Both the position numbers and the translations under genes were made by a program. The notes below the pieces were generated by a model. That model was not told the DNA's origin, did not search any database, and worked only from the letters and a program-made list of their open reading frames with translations. DNA of 47,664 nucleotides from Acidobacteriaceae bacterium (GTDB taxonomy: Bacteria > Acidobacteriota > Terriglobia > Terriglobales > Acidobacteriaceae), in assembly GCA_003151335.1 (NCBI GenBank), contig PLXE01000079.1, forward strand, positions 1 through 47,664. The letters run 5' to 3'. Below, in pieces: positions 1 to 7,767 of the stretch. How positions within the stretch are numbered: position 1 is the stretch's first letter; every line of letters begins with the position of its first letter.

Positions 1-153
1 GGGCATGTTGCTGTTGCTGCGCCTGCTGCTTGTTCTGGTTCTGCTGCTGCTGGGCGTGCTGCTGTTGTTGCGCCTGCTGCTTGTTCTGGTTCTGCTGCTG
101 CTGGGCATGCTGCGGTTGCTGAGCCTGCTGCTTCTTCTGGTTCTGCTGTGCCT
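1..153. repeat. 51-bp tandem repeat coding for Q-rich units
   Basis: Two nearly identical 51-bp units followed by a diverged third, all within the Q-rich secreted protein. The period is a multiple of three, so the frame is kept. The array probably continues beyond the left edge. Confidence 0.8.
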
Positions 154-259
154 GCTGTCCGGGCTTGGCTTGCTGTTCCTGCTGCGCGTAGGCAAAAGCA
201 ATGCCTCCGAGAAGCAGGAACAACAGGAATGCTGTGCTGACAAGTGCCAATCGTTTCAT
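1..259 (-). CDS. Glutamine-rich secreted protein, C-terminus outside the window
   Basis: The minus strand reads from an ATG at 259 to the window edge without a stop (86 codons seen). It begins MKRLALVSTAFLLFLLLGG and a typical signal peptide follows, ending near AYAQQ. The mature part is almost only Gln, Ala, His, Asn and Lys, in 17-residue units of the type HAQQQQNQNKQQAQQQQ. The unit is a 51-bp tandem DNA repeat (about 1-51, 52-102 and a diverged copy 103-153). Such Q-rich exported proteins of unknown function are common in Acidobacteriota. The C-terminal domain is not visible, so no function is proposed. Short in-frame repeats make copy-number change likely. Confidence 0.75.
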   Translation of the reverse strand, partial: MKRLALVSTAFLLFLLLGGIAFAYAQQEQQAKPGQQAQQNQKKQQAQQPQHAQQQQNQNKQQAQQQQHAQQQQNQNKQQAQQQQHA

Positions 260-407
260 AAGCGTGCCTCGCATTTCAGCTTAGGCTTAGCCACGTTGAT
301 TGACTGTCTCGTTTTGACCAGTTCAGGAAAGGATGATCATGCGGCGTGTTCGGAGACTTTCTCATGAACAACGGGAATGACGGCTGCTCGACGATTAACC
401 TCCAGAA

Positions 408-656
408 TCAGTTCCCGCGCGGTAGCTGGCGGAACGACGCCAGATGCCAAGACCCATCAGGCGTCGATGTCTCCCGGCGCAGGATATAGAGGTTGCCGTC
501 ATCGGCGCGAACTTTGTAAAAGGCGTCCTGCGGGCCGTACCACTGGTCAAGTACCTCCTCGACCATGTACTGACGATCCTCAAGCCGAAATCGAACAGGC
601 CTTTCGTCGGCCGTTCGTCCGGAGTAGCAGTCCACTTCCAGCTTCATCTCTTCCAT
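408..656 (-). CDS. Small conserved hypothetical protein (82 aa)
   Basis: A soluble protein with no signal peptide or membrane segment. It contains CYSGRTADERPVRF, VEEVLDQWYGPQDAFYKV and RADDGNLYILR, a balanced, charged composition with several aromatic residues, as expected of a real small globular domain and unlike the shadow frames around it. I recognise this type of sequence as a conserved hypothetical of Acidobacteriota but know no function. The ATG at 656 is taken; an ATG three codons later (647, beginning MKLEV) has a purine-rich stretch just upstream and may be the true start. It stands alone between the Q-rich gene and the glycine-rich gene. Confidence 0.7.
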   Translation of the reverse strand: MEEMKLEVDCYSGRTADERPVRFRLEDRQYMVEEVLDQWYGPQDAFYKVRADDGNLYILRRETSTPDGSWHLASFRQLPRGN

Positions 657-891
657 TCTGACGCATGGGCGTTACATCCGCCACCGGAGCAACCGGTCCC
701 GCTTCACAGCGGATGGCCCCCTGTAATCGCGCGACTGATCAAAGTTCATCGCGGCTCGCAAACGGTTGATTCAGCGAGGATGGCTAAATTAAGCCACCCC
801 GAGCTTCGCAACTTTCTTTCTGATTCCGCGTTTGAATGAATTAGGTGTCTCCAGATTGATAGTGGTGGATCTGGGGCAGGGGGAAGAAGAA

Positions 892-1419
892 ATGCGTTGT
901 CTAAAGTATGTGGCCTTGCTGGCAGTTTTGATGATTCCGCTGGCCTACTCCCAAGCCCAGGTCAGTGTTGGGATCGGATTCGGGCCGGGATACGTTACCG
1001 GACCGCCAGTATGCGCCTACGGCTACTACGGATATTCACCATACGCCTGTGCGCCATACGGCTACTACGGGCCTAACTGGTTTGTCGGTGGAGTGTTCCT
1101 GGGCGCCGGGCCGTGGTATGGGGGATATTACGGCCGCGGCGCCTGGGGTCGGGGCTATTACGGGCGCGGAGGCTATGGTCCTGGAAATTACGCTCGCGGA
1201 GGCTATGGTCAGGGCTCTTACGGCCGCGGAGGCTATGGTCCTGGAAATTACGCTCGCGGAGGCCCGGGCTACGGGCGCGGCTCCTACCACGGGGCCTATG
1301 GTGGAAGCGGTTATGCAGGCGGTCCAGGTGGCGGCTACCGTGGCGGCACCGGCGGTGGATCTCACGGCGCAGCACGTGGTTTCAGCGGTGGTGGTGGGCA
1401 TGGCGGCGGACACCGCTAA
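892..1419 (+). CDS. Secreted Gly/Tyr-rich repeat protein
   Basis: The start is placed at the ATG at 892, preceded by a purine-rich ribosome-binding region (gggggaagaagaa). From there a clear signal peptide reads MRCLKYVALLAVLMIPLAYS. The mature protein is dominated by Gly, Tyr and Arg, with repeats such as YGRGGYGPGNYARGG and a Gly/His tail ending GGGHGGGHR. A 30-bp unit is repeated exactly at 1171-1200 and 1231-1260. There are no catalytic motifs; it is probably a disordered envelope or extracellular protein. The last 132 bp, including the stop codon and 19 bp beyond it, are duplicated at 13883-14014. Confidence 0.75.
   Translation: MRCLKYVALLAVLMIPLAYSQAQVSVGIGFGPGYVTGPPVCAYGYYGYSPYACAPYGYYGPNWFVGGVFLGAGPWYGGYYGRGAWGRGYYGRGGYGPGNYARGGYGQGSYGRGGYGPGNYARGGPGYGRGSYHGAYGGSGYAGGPGGGYRGGTGGGSHGAARGFSGGGGHGGGHR
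1171..1260 (+). repeat. Internal 30-bp direct repeats in glycine-rich gene
   Basis: The same 30-bp sequence occurs at 1171-1200 and 1231-1260, separated by a diverged 30-bp unit. It codes for GYGPGNYARG-type units. Confidence 0.85.
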
Positions 1420-1438
1420 CTAACCGAACGGCAAGCTA
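1307..1438 (+). repeat. 132-bp duplicated segment, copy A
   Basis: Aligns without gaps to 13883-14014 with about four mismatches. It covers the 3' end of the glycine-rich gene, its TAA stop and a short piece of 3' UTR. The terminator hairpin that follows here is absent from copy B. Confidence 0.9.
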
Positions 1439-1446
1439 AAAGGTGC

Positions 1447-1472
1447 AAGCCCACGACTCCGGTCGTGGGCTT
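1447..1472 (+). terminator. Hairpin terminator after glycine-rich gene
   Basis: A perfect 11-bp stem AAGCCCACGAC / GTCGTGGGCTT with loop TCCG, ending in three T residues, 28 bp after the stop codon at 1419. The T-run is short, so it is a weak intrinsic terminator by the usual criteria. Confidence 0.65.
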
Positions 1473-1585
1473 TGAGCCGAGCCGTTCCATCAGTGTCTCA
1501 AGTTCGGGCGGCGCTACCTTGGTAAGGCGAAATCGGGCAGGCCCCCCTGCGGTTAACTAGAAAGTAGGCTATACCGGAGATGGTG

Positions 1586-2317
1586 ATGAAGACTGAACTG
1601 AAGCGTCTTCCCTTTGTGCTTCTGCTGTTCGTGACCGCTGGTTCGCTAATTGGACAAACCAGGGGTTACCCTAACCACGATCCGGGAAGAACAGCCCGCT
1701 TGCAGTATATGTCGGGACAGGTGTCGCAAGCTCCGTGCGAAGGCAGCGACTGGGTTGCAGCCCAGGTTAATCAACCTCTGCAGCCCCCGGTTTGTATTTG
1801 GGCAGATAAAGACTCGCGAGCTGAACTGAACGTAGCAGGCGGATTCATCCGAATGAGTTCGGAGACGAGTGTCACCCTCGCTACGGTAAATCGAGGCACC
1901 GTCCAATTCGGGGTCAATCAAGGCGTCGCTAGTCTTACGGTTAGATACCTCCTGCCAGGGGAAATTTACGAAATTGATACTCCCAATGCCACGCTGACCG
2001 TAATGAAGCCGGGAGTTTACCGGGTCAATGTTATCCCCAATCAGGACCAAACATGGGTAACGGTGCGGCGAGGCGCGGTTGCCGCAACTGGTGCAGGCAA
2101 TTCCGTAACGGTAAATGCCGGCCAGCAGGTGCGGTTTCAAAACAAAACTTCAATGCAGCACACCACGGAGAAGGCGCCGGCGCCCGACGGATTTGATGAC
2201 TGGGCCAATGTTCGCGACCACCGGCTGGGGGTCCGGACTTCGCCGTTCGGCATAGTCTTCGGCTATCCCCCACCGCCCTATGGACCACCCGGGTTCTGGG
2301 TGCAGTATTCACACTGA
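1586..2317 (+). CDS. Exported FecR-domain (DUF6600-like) protein
   Basis: The start at 1586 (ATGAAGACTGAA) is preferred over the ATG at 1580 because GGAG at 1576-1579 gives a 6-nt spacing. An N-terminal hydrophobic signal (LPFVLLLFVTAGSLIG) is followed by a domain typical of acidobacterial FecR/DUF6600 proteins: RLQYMSGQVS, a segment on tryptophan-containing entry (DWVAAQVNQPL), DSRAELNVAGGFIRM and later EIYEIDTPNATLTVMKPGVY. FecR-like domains are beta-rich and sense or bind at the envelope; no FecI sigma partner is nearby. The C-terminus is Pro/Gly/Tyr-rich (GYPPPPYGPPGFW). At 244 aa it is shorter than the multi-domain relatives I know. The function is not established. Confidence 0.8.
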   Translation: MKTELKRLPFVLLLFVTAGSLIGQTRGYPNHDPGRTARLQYMSGQVSQAPCEGSDWVAAQVNQPLQPPVCIWADKDSRAELNVAGGFIRMSSETSVTLATVNRGTVQFGVNQGVASLTVRYLLPGEIYEIDTPNATLTVMKPGVYRVNVIPNQDQTWVTVRRGAVAATGAGNSVTVNAGQQVRFQNKTSMQHTTEKAPAPDGFDDWANVRDHRLGVRTSPFGIVFGYPPPPYGPPGFWVQYSH

Positions 2318-2499
2318 GGGTTCCGCAGCTTGGAAGAGCAGTGCTGCTCCACAGCTTCGCACTAGCGGTGGAGCTGAAGGAGCAGCTTAAAAGGAGCAGC
2401 TTAAGCAGAATCGCTGAATTGCGCCTGCTGTTAGTTTTCTCACGGTTCTTGGGTTTGTCTCAAGGTCCGCGTCGCTTGCATCCTGGTCCGAACCCGCAC

Positions 2500-3324
2500 T
2501 CATTTAGGACCAGAAGACTCTATCCTCGCGAGATGCTGCCCCTCACGACAGGCTTGTAGCCAGCGCGTCAGAAACTCCCGCAGGCCTTCTGGCGGCCTGA
2601 TCCACAGGGCAGCCGCAGTTGGGTGCCATTCGGGGCGAACCAACACGCTTAGGCCGGCGGTACCAAGAGCGAGGAAAGCCCGCTCGTCGGTCAAGTCATC
2701 CCCCAGGTAGGCGACGGGAACCTCCGGGCCGATTTCATTCAGGATGGTGCGGACTGCATCCCCTTTATCACGACCCGGCATGCGCATTTCAATGCCGCCA
2801 TCGAACTCCAGCAGTTCCATCGGCGTATTTTGAGCAATGGGGAGCCAGCCCAGCAGGACCTGGCTGCGGGCTTCCGCCGCCGTCGCTTCGTCGAGCCCCC
2901 GCAAATGGAGGGCGACGGCACCGGTCTTGAATTCAGCCCGGTTGTGCAGGCCCTGACACCTTAACCAACGATCGGCGTCAGCCAGGGCGTGCAGCACGGG
3001 CTCGTCCACGCGGGGTGTCTCATAGGTCCCATCCGGCCTCAACCGCTCCAACCCATGGCAGCCCCAGATCTCGGGAATGGGGTACACCGCAAGCAGGGGG
3101 CCCACTTCGTGGGCGTTCCGGCCTGTGACCATGACCACACGGGTGCGGCCATTGTCGATGATCTCCTGTAGGAGCGCGGTCATTCCCGGATAGGGGAAAG
3201 CGTACTGGCGATTGAGGCAGAAGGGCGCGAGAGTACCGTCATAGTCGAGCAGAAGAGAGGAGACCGGTGCTTGGGCCACCGCGTTCATTAACCGCTCGAC
3301 CACGATTGGGTTGACCGTGCGCAC
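2500..3324 (-). CDS. otsB: Trehalose-6-phosphate phosphatase
   Basis: A HAD-superfamily phosphatase that dephosphorylates trehalose-6-phosphate to trehalose in the cytoplasm. Visible are motif I DYDGTL (nucleophile Asp), MVTGR (motif II), a GRDKGDAV lysine motif and GDDLTDE (metal-binding motif). The length of 274 aa from a GTG at 3324 agrees with the family (about 260-270). That GTG follows the otsA stop by 7 nt and has GAGGAG just upstream, inside the end of otsA, which implies translational coupling. An ATG at 3288 is the alternative start. It is the last gene of the minus-strand compatible-solute operon. Confidence 0.93.
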   Translation of the reverse strand: MRTVNPIVVERLMNAVAQAPVSSLLLDYDGTLAPFCLNRQYAFPYPGMTALLQEIIDNGRTRVVMVTGRNAHEVGPLLAVYPIPEIWGCHGLERLRPDGTYETPRVDEPVLHALADADRWLRCQGLHNRAEFKTGAVALHLRGLDEATAAEARSQVLLGWLPIAQNTPMELLEFDGGIEMRMPGRDKGDAVRTILNEIGPEVPVAYLGDDLTDERAFLALGTAGLSVLVRPEWHPTAAALWIRPPEGLREFLTRWLQACREGQHLARIESSGPK

Positions 3325-3331
3325 ATGCTCC

Positions 3332-5620
3332 TCATTCCCGGGCAGCAGCACCCGCCCGGGGCTTATCCGTGCTTTTGTCCGACGCGTCCATGCGCAGCTC
3401 ACAGAGTTCCGCGATGAGGGTTGCGGCCCAGCGATAAACGTTGCGCTCCCTGACCGTCTTACGCATGCGCTGCATGCGCAATTTCTTTTCCTCCGGCTCC
3501 ATCTCAAGGGCGGTGCGAATGGCCTCAGCCGTCTGGTCGATGTCGTAGGGATTTATCTGCAAGGCGTCGTGCAACTCGTGGGCGGCGCCAGTAAAGCAAC
3601 TCAGGATTAGAACACCCGTTTCGTCGTGCCGGGCTGCCACGAATTCCTTCGCCACCAAATTCATGCCATCGTGCAAGGAAGTAACCAGACATACATCTGC
3701 GCCGCGGTAGTACCTTTGAATCTCCTGGTGATTATGCTGCCGGTTCAGAAAGACGATGGGCTTCCATTTCGCCGTCTGGAACCGCCCGTTTATGCGGGCG
3801 GCTTCCGCTTCCACCTCCACCATCAGATCGTGATAGCGTTTGAGATGGCTGCGACTGGGAGCGCCAATCTGCACGAATGTGAACTTGCCCTGATAGCGAG
3901 AATACTTGTCCAGAAAACGCTCAATGGCCAGAAAACGCTCTAGAATGCCCTTGGTGTAGTCAACCCGGTCTACGCCCACACCCATGAAGGTGGCCTCAAC
4001 CCCCAGGGCCTTGAACAAAGCGGAACGTTCGCCGTAGGAATCGGGCGCCGATTCCGGCTCTTGCACATCTGTGAAGTCCACGCTGATGGGGAAGCGCCGC
4101 ACCAGGGTGAGATGATCCAGACGTCTTACCGAAAAGTGTTCCCAATCGACGCGTGATTCCACCACGCGATCCACGGTATGCAGGAAGTTATTGCAGTGCG
4201 ACTGGATGTGAAACCCGATCAGATCGGCGCCGAGCAGGCCATCGACAACTTCGCGACGCCACGGGGAGATGTCGAAGGCCTCGGGGTTGGGCCACGGGAT
4301 GTGCCAGAAGATTGCCACCCTGGCCTCCGGCCTTTTTTCTTTAATCAGCCGGGGCAGCAGCGCGAAGTGGTAATCCTGCACCAGCACAATGGGCTTCTCC
4401 ACGTCCTTCATCTCTTCGAGCAGCGCATCCGCAAACTTGAGGTTTACGGCCTGATAGTATTTCCAGTCCTCCGCGCGAAAAATCGGGCGGGTGTGCGCGA
4501 TATGACATAGCGGCCAGATGCCCTCGTTGGCAAATCCGTAGTAATAGCCTTCTTCTTCCGCCTCGTTCAGCCAGACCCGGCGCAAGGTATAGTGAGGATC
4601 TTCCGGAGGCACGCGCAGCCGGTCGTGCTCATCAACCATTTCGAGGTCGGCATCGCCATTGCCATGGGCTACCCAGGTTCCGTCACAGGCGCGCAGTACT
4701 GGCTCGATCGCAGTGACCAGGCCGCTGGGCGGCACAATCACTTCCACCGATTTGCCGCGCCACATATGCACGTAAGGCTGGCGATTAGACACGACAAAAA
4801 GACGCCCATTATCCAATCGCGTGCGCACGTGCACGGCCAGCCGGTCGGCCGTCCACTGCGATTCACCCGTGTCCCGCAGGCGGGCTTCGGTCTCGGCCGC
4901 CGACCGCGCTTGGGTAAGGCTTTCCGCGAAGGCAGCGACCTCCTGCACCAGGGGGCGAAAGAGGTCCAGATCGGCGGCGTGTTGGCGGGAAGAGACTTGC
5001 CCCGTCCGCAAAGATCGCATCCACAGCGCCGTACGTGCGATGGGTGCGGCAATGCTCCAGCGAACAATCAACAGCGTGATCAGCACGATGAGAAATACAT
5101 AGGCCAGCACTCGCAGGAATGCTTGCCGCCAAATGCGAAGGCCGTCCGCCCGAATATAGCCGGCATCATGAACAATCACGAGGCCGCCGATGACTTCGTC
5201 GTGCAGGTGAAGGGGTAGAGCGTAGATGTGCAACGAGGCACCGCTCACCCGTTGAAACGCTCCTACTCCATGGTTCTCACGCAAGGCTTGAGACATTACG
5301 GAGGGAACCGTAGCCAGCGTGGATGCCAGCTCCGGGGTCACGGCCAGCAAATCGGCCTGCGGGCCGTAGACAGCCAGTCCCGAGAGATGTTCCCGGTTCC
5401 CGTAGTGCTCTACCATGCGCTGCAGATCCTGCAGCGAATCCTTCCCCAGGCCGGTTTCCACATTTCCCGCGAGGCTTTCGCCCAATATCTCGGCACGCCG
5501 CTCCAAGTCCTGGCGCAGGCCACGCTTCTCACCCCACGCCTCGTAATACGAGAACGAGAGCGAGACCAGGGTCATGCCCACGATGAGGAAAACAATGAGC
5601 CGGATGCTGAGTAGTCGCAT
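3332..5620 (-). CDS. otsA: Membrane-anchored trehalose-6-phosphate synthase (sensor/HAMP-GT20 fusion)
   Basis: The C-terminal part (about residues 270-740) is a GT20 synthase joining UDP- or other NDP-glucose to glucose-6-phosphate. Visible are VVSNR (276-280), QDYH (415-418), HIPWP (440-444), DRVDYTKG with the Arg and Lys of the active site (551-558) and HDGMNLVAKEF (650-660). The usual glycine loop (GGL in E. coli OtsA) is PSGL here. The first 270 residues are not found in ordinary OtsA: TM1 at about 7-23, an extracytoplasmic stretch of about 145 residues, TM2 at about 170-187, then a HAMP-like segment (WSIAAPIARTALWMRSLRTG) and a possible coiled coil to 250. At 762 aa it is about 290 aa longer than free OtsA. 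The architecture suggests trehalose synthesis at the membrane, possibly controlled by an external signal. Confidence 0.93.
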   Translation of the reverse strand: MRLLSIRLIVFLIVGMTLVSLSFSYYEAWGEKRGLRQDLERRAEILGESLAGNVETGLGKDSLQDLQRMVEHYGNREHLSGLAVYGPQADLLAVTPELASTLATVPSVMSQALRENHGVGAFQRVSGASLHIYALPLHLHDEVIGGLVIVHDAGYIRADGLRIWRQAFLRVLAYVFLIVLITLLIVRWSIAAPIARTALWMRSLRTGQVSSRQHAADLDLFRPLVQEVAAFAESLTQARSAAETEARLRDTGESQWTADRLAVHVRTRLDNGRLFVVSNRQPYVHMWRGKSVEVIVPPSGLVTAIEPVLRACDGTWVAHGNGDADLEMVDEHDRLRVPPEDPHYTLRRVWLNEAEEEGYYYGFANEGIWPLCHIAHTRPIFRAEDWKYYQAVNLKFADALLEEMKDVEKPIVLVQDYHFALLPRLIKEKRPEARVAIFWHIPWPNPEAFDISPWRREVVDGLLGADLIGFHIQSHCNNFLHTVDRVVESRVDWEHFSVRRLDHLTLVRRFPISVDFTDVQEPESAPDSYGERSALFKALGVEATFMGVGVDRVDYTKGILERFLAIERFLDKYSRYQGKFTFVQIGAPSRSHLKRYHDLMVEVEAEAARINGRFQTAKWKPIVFLNRQHNHQEIQRYYRGADVCLVTSLHDGMNLVAKEFVAARHDETGVLILSCFTGAAHELHDALQINPYDIDQTAEAIRTALEMEPEEKKLRMQRMRKTVRERNVYRWAATLIAELCELRMDASDKSTDKPRAGAAARE

Positions 5621-5705
5621 GGCAGTCGCCGCCCAGAATGGAGCAGGGAGGAAACTTCAATCCTACCGCAAGGGGCGGCTAGTTGGCATCATGCGCGTCG
5701 CTGCC

Positions 5706-6410
5706 CTAGAGCGGCGACAGTTCGTCTTCGTTCTCCTCCTTCTTCCCGCGAACGAACCTTCTCTCCAGGAAATGCTTGGCTAAGTCTCTGCCCCCCATGC
5801 CGAATGCGATGGCCAAGCCGAGCATCAGGGCCCCGAAAGCAATTCCGAAGGCGACCAGCATGGTCTGTTCTGCCAGACCGAGCTCTTCAAAAACGATAGA
5901 CAATACGAAAACAATGATGATGCTGCGGACAGCGAGACTTAAAACCCTGGGTGAAGGCACATTCGCATTTACCGCAGCCAACAGGGCAGCGCGAGAAAAG
6001 AAGCTAGCTGCCAGCAGTCCGAAAAACAAGATGAACATGGCTACGAATAGACGCGGCAGGAAAAGAAAGAACCTTGCGGTTTGCTCCTGCAGGCCCAAGA
6101 TCCCGAGCCCGCGCACACCCAGCAGAATGAAGCCGAGCCAGGTCACCCAGAAGACGAACCGGCTCACAATTTCCGTCGCCGAAGGCAGCGCGGCTTTGGT
6201 GAGCAGTTGCGAGGCGCCGGCGTTTTCTGAAAGCTTGTCGAACTTGATGAGCCGCAGGAAGCTGCGCACAACCACTTTGGCAAGGTACGCGATCACCCAG
6301 CCCACAACCGCAAGGATCAGCATCACGATGAGACGAGGAAGGAAGTGGGCGAAGCCTCTGGCAATCTCGTGCAGCGCCTGACTCAGTTCGCCGATAATCA
6401 TTTCCCGCAT
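5706..6410 (-). CDS. Small mechanosensitive-channel-type membrane protein (TM-helix repeat)
   Basis: 234 aa with about five hydrophobic helices (roughly 24-50, 84-108, 118-142, 158-178, 186-206). The last, GIAFGALMLGLAIAFGMGG, resembles the glycine/alanine-rich pore helix of MscS-type proteins and is followed by RDLAKHFLERR. The beta domain and C-terminal vestibule of full MscS proteins are missing, so it resembles the short conserved TM-helix family related to MscS. It lies 7 nt downstream of the glycosyltransferase and 85 nt upstream of otsA on the same strand. A role in releasing solutes or sensing tension together with compatible-solute synthesis is an inference from this context. Confidence 0.75.
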   Translation of the reverse strand: MREMIIGELSQALHEIARGFAHFLPRLIVMLILAVVGWVIAYLAKVVVRSFLRLIKFDKLSENAGASQLLTKAALPSATEIVSRFVFWVTWLGFILLGVRGLGILGLQEQTARFFLFLPRLFVAMFILFFGLLAASFFSRAALLAAVNANVPSPRVLSLAVRSIIIVFVLSIVFEELGLAEQTMLVAFGIAFGALMLGLAIAFGMGGRDLAKHFLERRFVRGKKEENEDELSPL

Positions 6411-6417
6411 AGTTGCC

Positions 6418-7692
6418 TCACTTTCTCGATTTCCACATCTGCAGCAAGTACGGTTTCAATTGCTCGAACTCAAGGCACAGGCCTTCGATATTGTTCTCGA
6501 CGTCGTCGGCAGAAGCGCTGCGGTTCTCGGTCACGAACGTGAACACTCTCCCGCGGAAAAGCGGTGCCAAGGCCTGGATGATATGGTCCCGGCTGATCAC
6601 AGACTTCCGATACGCGGCGGCAAACTCGTAAACCGTCCGGACCCACAATTCCGCAGGGTAACGAAACTCCGCTTCTTCCAGGCGGGCGATTCGCCGGAGT
6701 TCCGCCAGGGTCGAGGGGGAAAGAATTGACTGAAAGACGGAATCCAATTCGGCGACTCCGGTGGAGAACATCTCTCGCAGCCGTTTCCGATTTACTCGCA
6801 CTGGTTCCAGAAGCACTTTCTGGTCGGCCCCGGTAGTAGGGACCGGCTGGGAGCCGGCCACGCTACTCCAGACGGGAAAGTCTGCCTCTAATACGGAGAA
6901 CAGGGCCCCCACAGTTTGCCGCAGCGCCGGCACCAGGTCAGCCCCGCGTCGCTCGATGTGATCTTTCTCTCCAAGGAAGGATTGGCAGATACGGTATCCT
7001 CCCGTGATCGCCGCCAGCGTAAAGCGGAGCTCGACTCCGGCGCCGTCGGCCCCATCATTCCAGACATTCTGTCCAAGGAATTGGCTTCCGAGACGGCCGG
7101 AGAATCCGAACTCAGGCGAGTACGCCTCACGGATTCTTACCCCGTAGAGTGCGCGGACCATCGGGTACAGCAAGTTCGTTATGAGCAGCCCTTCAAACTT
7201 GTGCCGGCCATAGGTGGGGGTCACCAGATCGAAGCCGTCGCGATAAATGGGGCGCAGAAGCTTGGAGAGCCATTCGGATTCAATGTTCGCGGACTCGGGT
7301 GACATCACTACACAGGCCTTGGCGCGGAGCAGTTCGGCGGCAGCCAGAATCGTCCGCAACGCCACTCCGCTCGACGGGCTGGCCGCATACCTGGTGCTGA
7401 TTGAGTGCAGGGTGCGGAGCGCGTACGGATTGGAGGCCGGGCGCAGGTCATCAATCGAGACGCCCGTGACCAGTTCGGGAGTGCCATCACGTGACCCCCC
7501 ATCGGCATTAATGATTACGGCCCGCTCCCGGGGAAAGCAGCGTAGGATGTCACGCTGAATTGTGTGGACGATCGAGCCGATAGTCTTGGCGTCATTGTGA
7601 GTGGGCAACCCCACCAGGATGTCTACTTCGCCGACGTTGATCAGTTGGCGAAGGAAATCATCCGTAAGAAAACTCTCCTCTGCCAATTTCAT
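6418..7692 (-). CDS. GT-A fold glycosyltransferase, glucosylglycerate-synthase-like
   Basis: 424 aa, soluble. The N-terminal half is a GT-A nucleotide-sugar fold: DILVGLPTHNDAKTI (24-38), then INADGGSRDGTPE (61-73). The C-terminal half is helical (AELWVRTVYEFAAAYRKS). The overall pattern resembles the GT2/GT81-like enzymes that make glucosyl- or mannosylglycerate, which would suit a gene between treS and otsA. I cannot fix the acceptor. Odd: where a DxD metal motif would be expected there is SPESAN (131-136), so metal binding may differ or activity may be changed. It lies 75 nt downstream of treS and 7 nt before the next gene, so it is very probably in the operon. Confidence 0.7.
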   Translation of the reverse strand: MKLAEESFLTDDFLRQLINVGEVDILVGLPTHNDAKTIGSIVHTIQRDILRCFPRERAVIINADGGSRDGTPELVTGVSIDDLRPASNPYALRTLHSISTRYAASPSSGVALRTILAAAELLRAKACVVMSPESANIESEWLSKLLRPIYRDGFDLVTPTYGRHKFEGLLITNLLYPMVRALYGVRIREAYSPEFGFSGRLGSQFLGQNVWNDGADGAGVELRFTLAAITGGYRICQSFLGEKDHIERRGADLVPALRQTVGALFSVLEADFPVWSSVAGSQPVPTTGADQKVLLEPVRVNRKRLREMFSTGVAELDSVFQSILSPSTLAELRRIARLEEAEFRYPAELWVRTVYEFAAAYRKSVISRDHIIQALAPLFRGRVFTFVTENRSASADDVENNIEGLCLEFEQLKPYLLQMWKSRK

Positions 7693-7767
7693 CTCCGTTC
7701 GAAGTGCCGCCGCGTGCCCTTGTGGGGGCGCGCGTCATGTTACATCGTTTTCCTTGCCCGCATGGGC

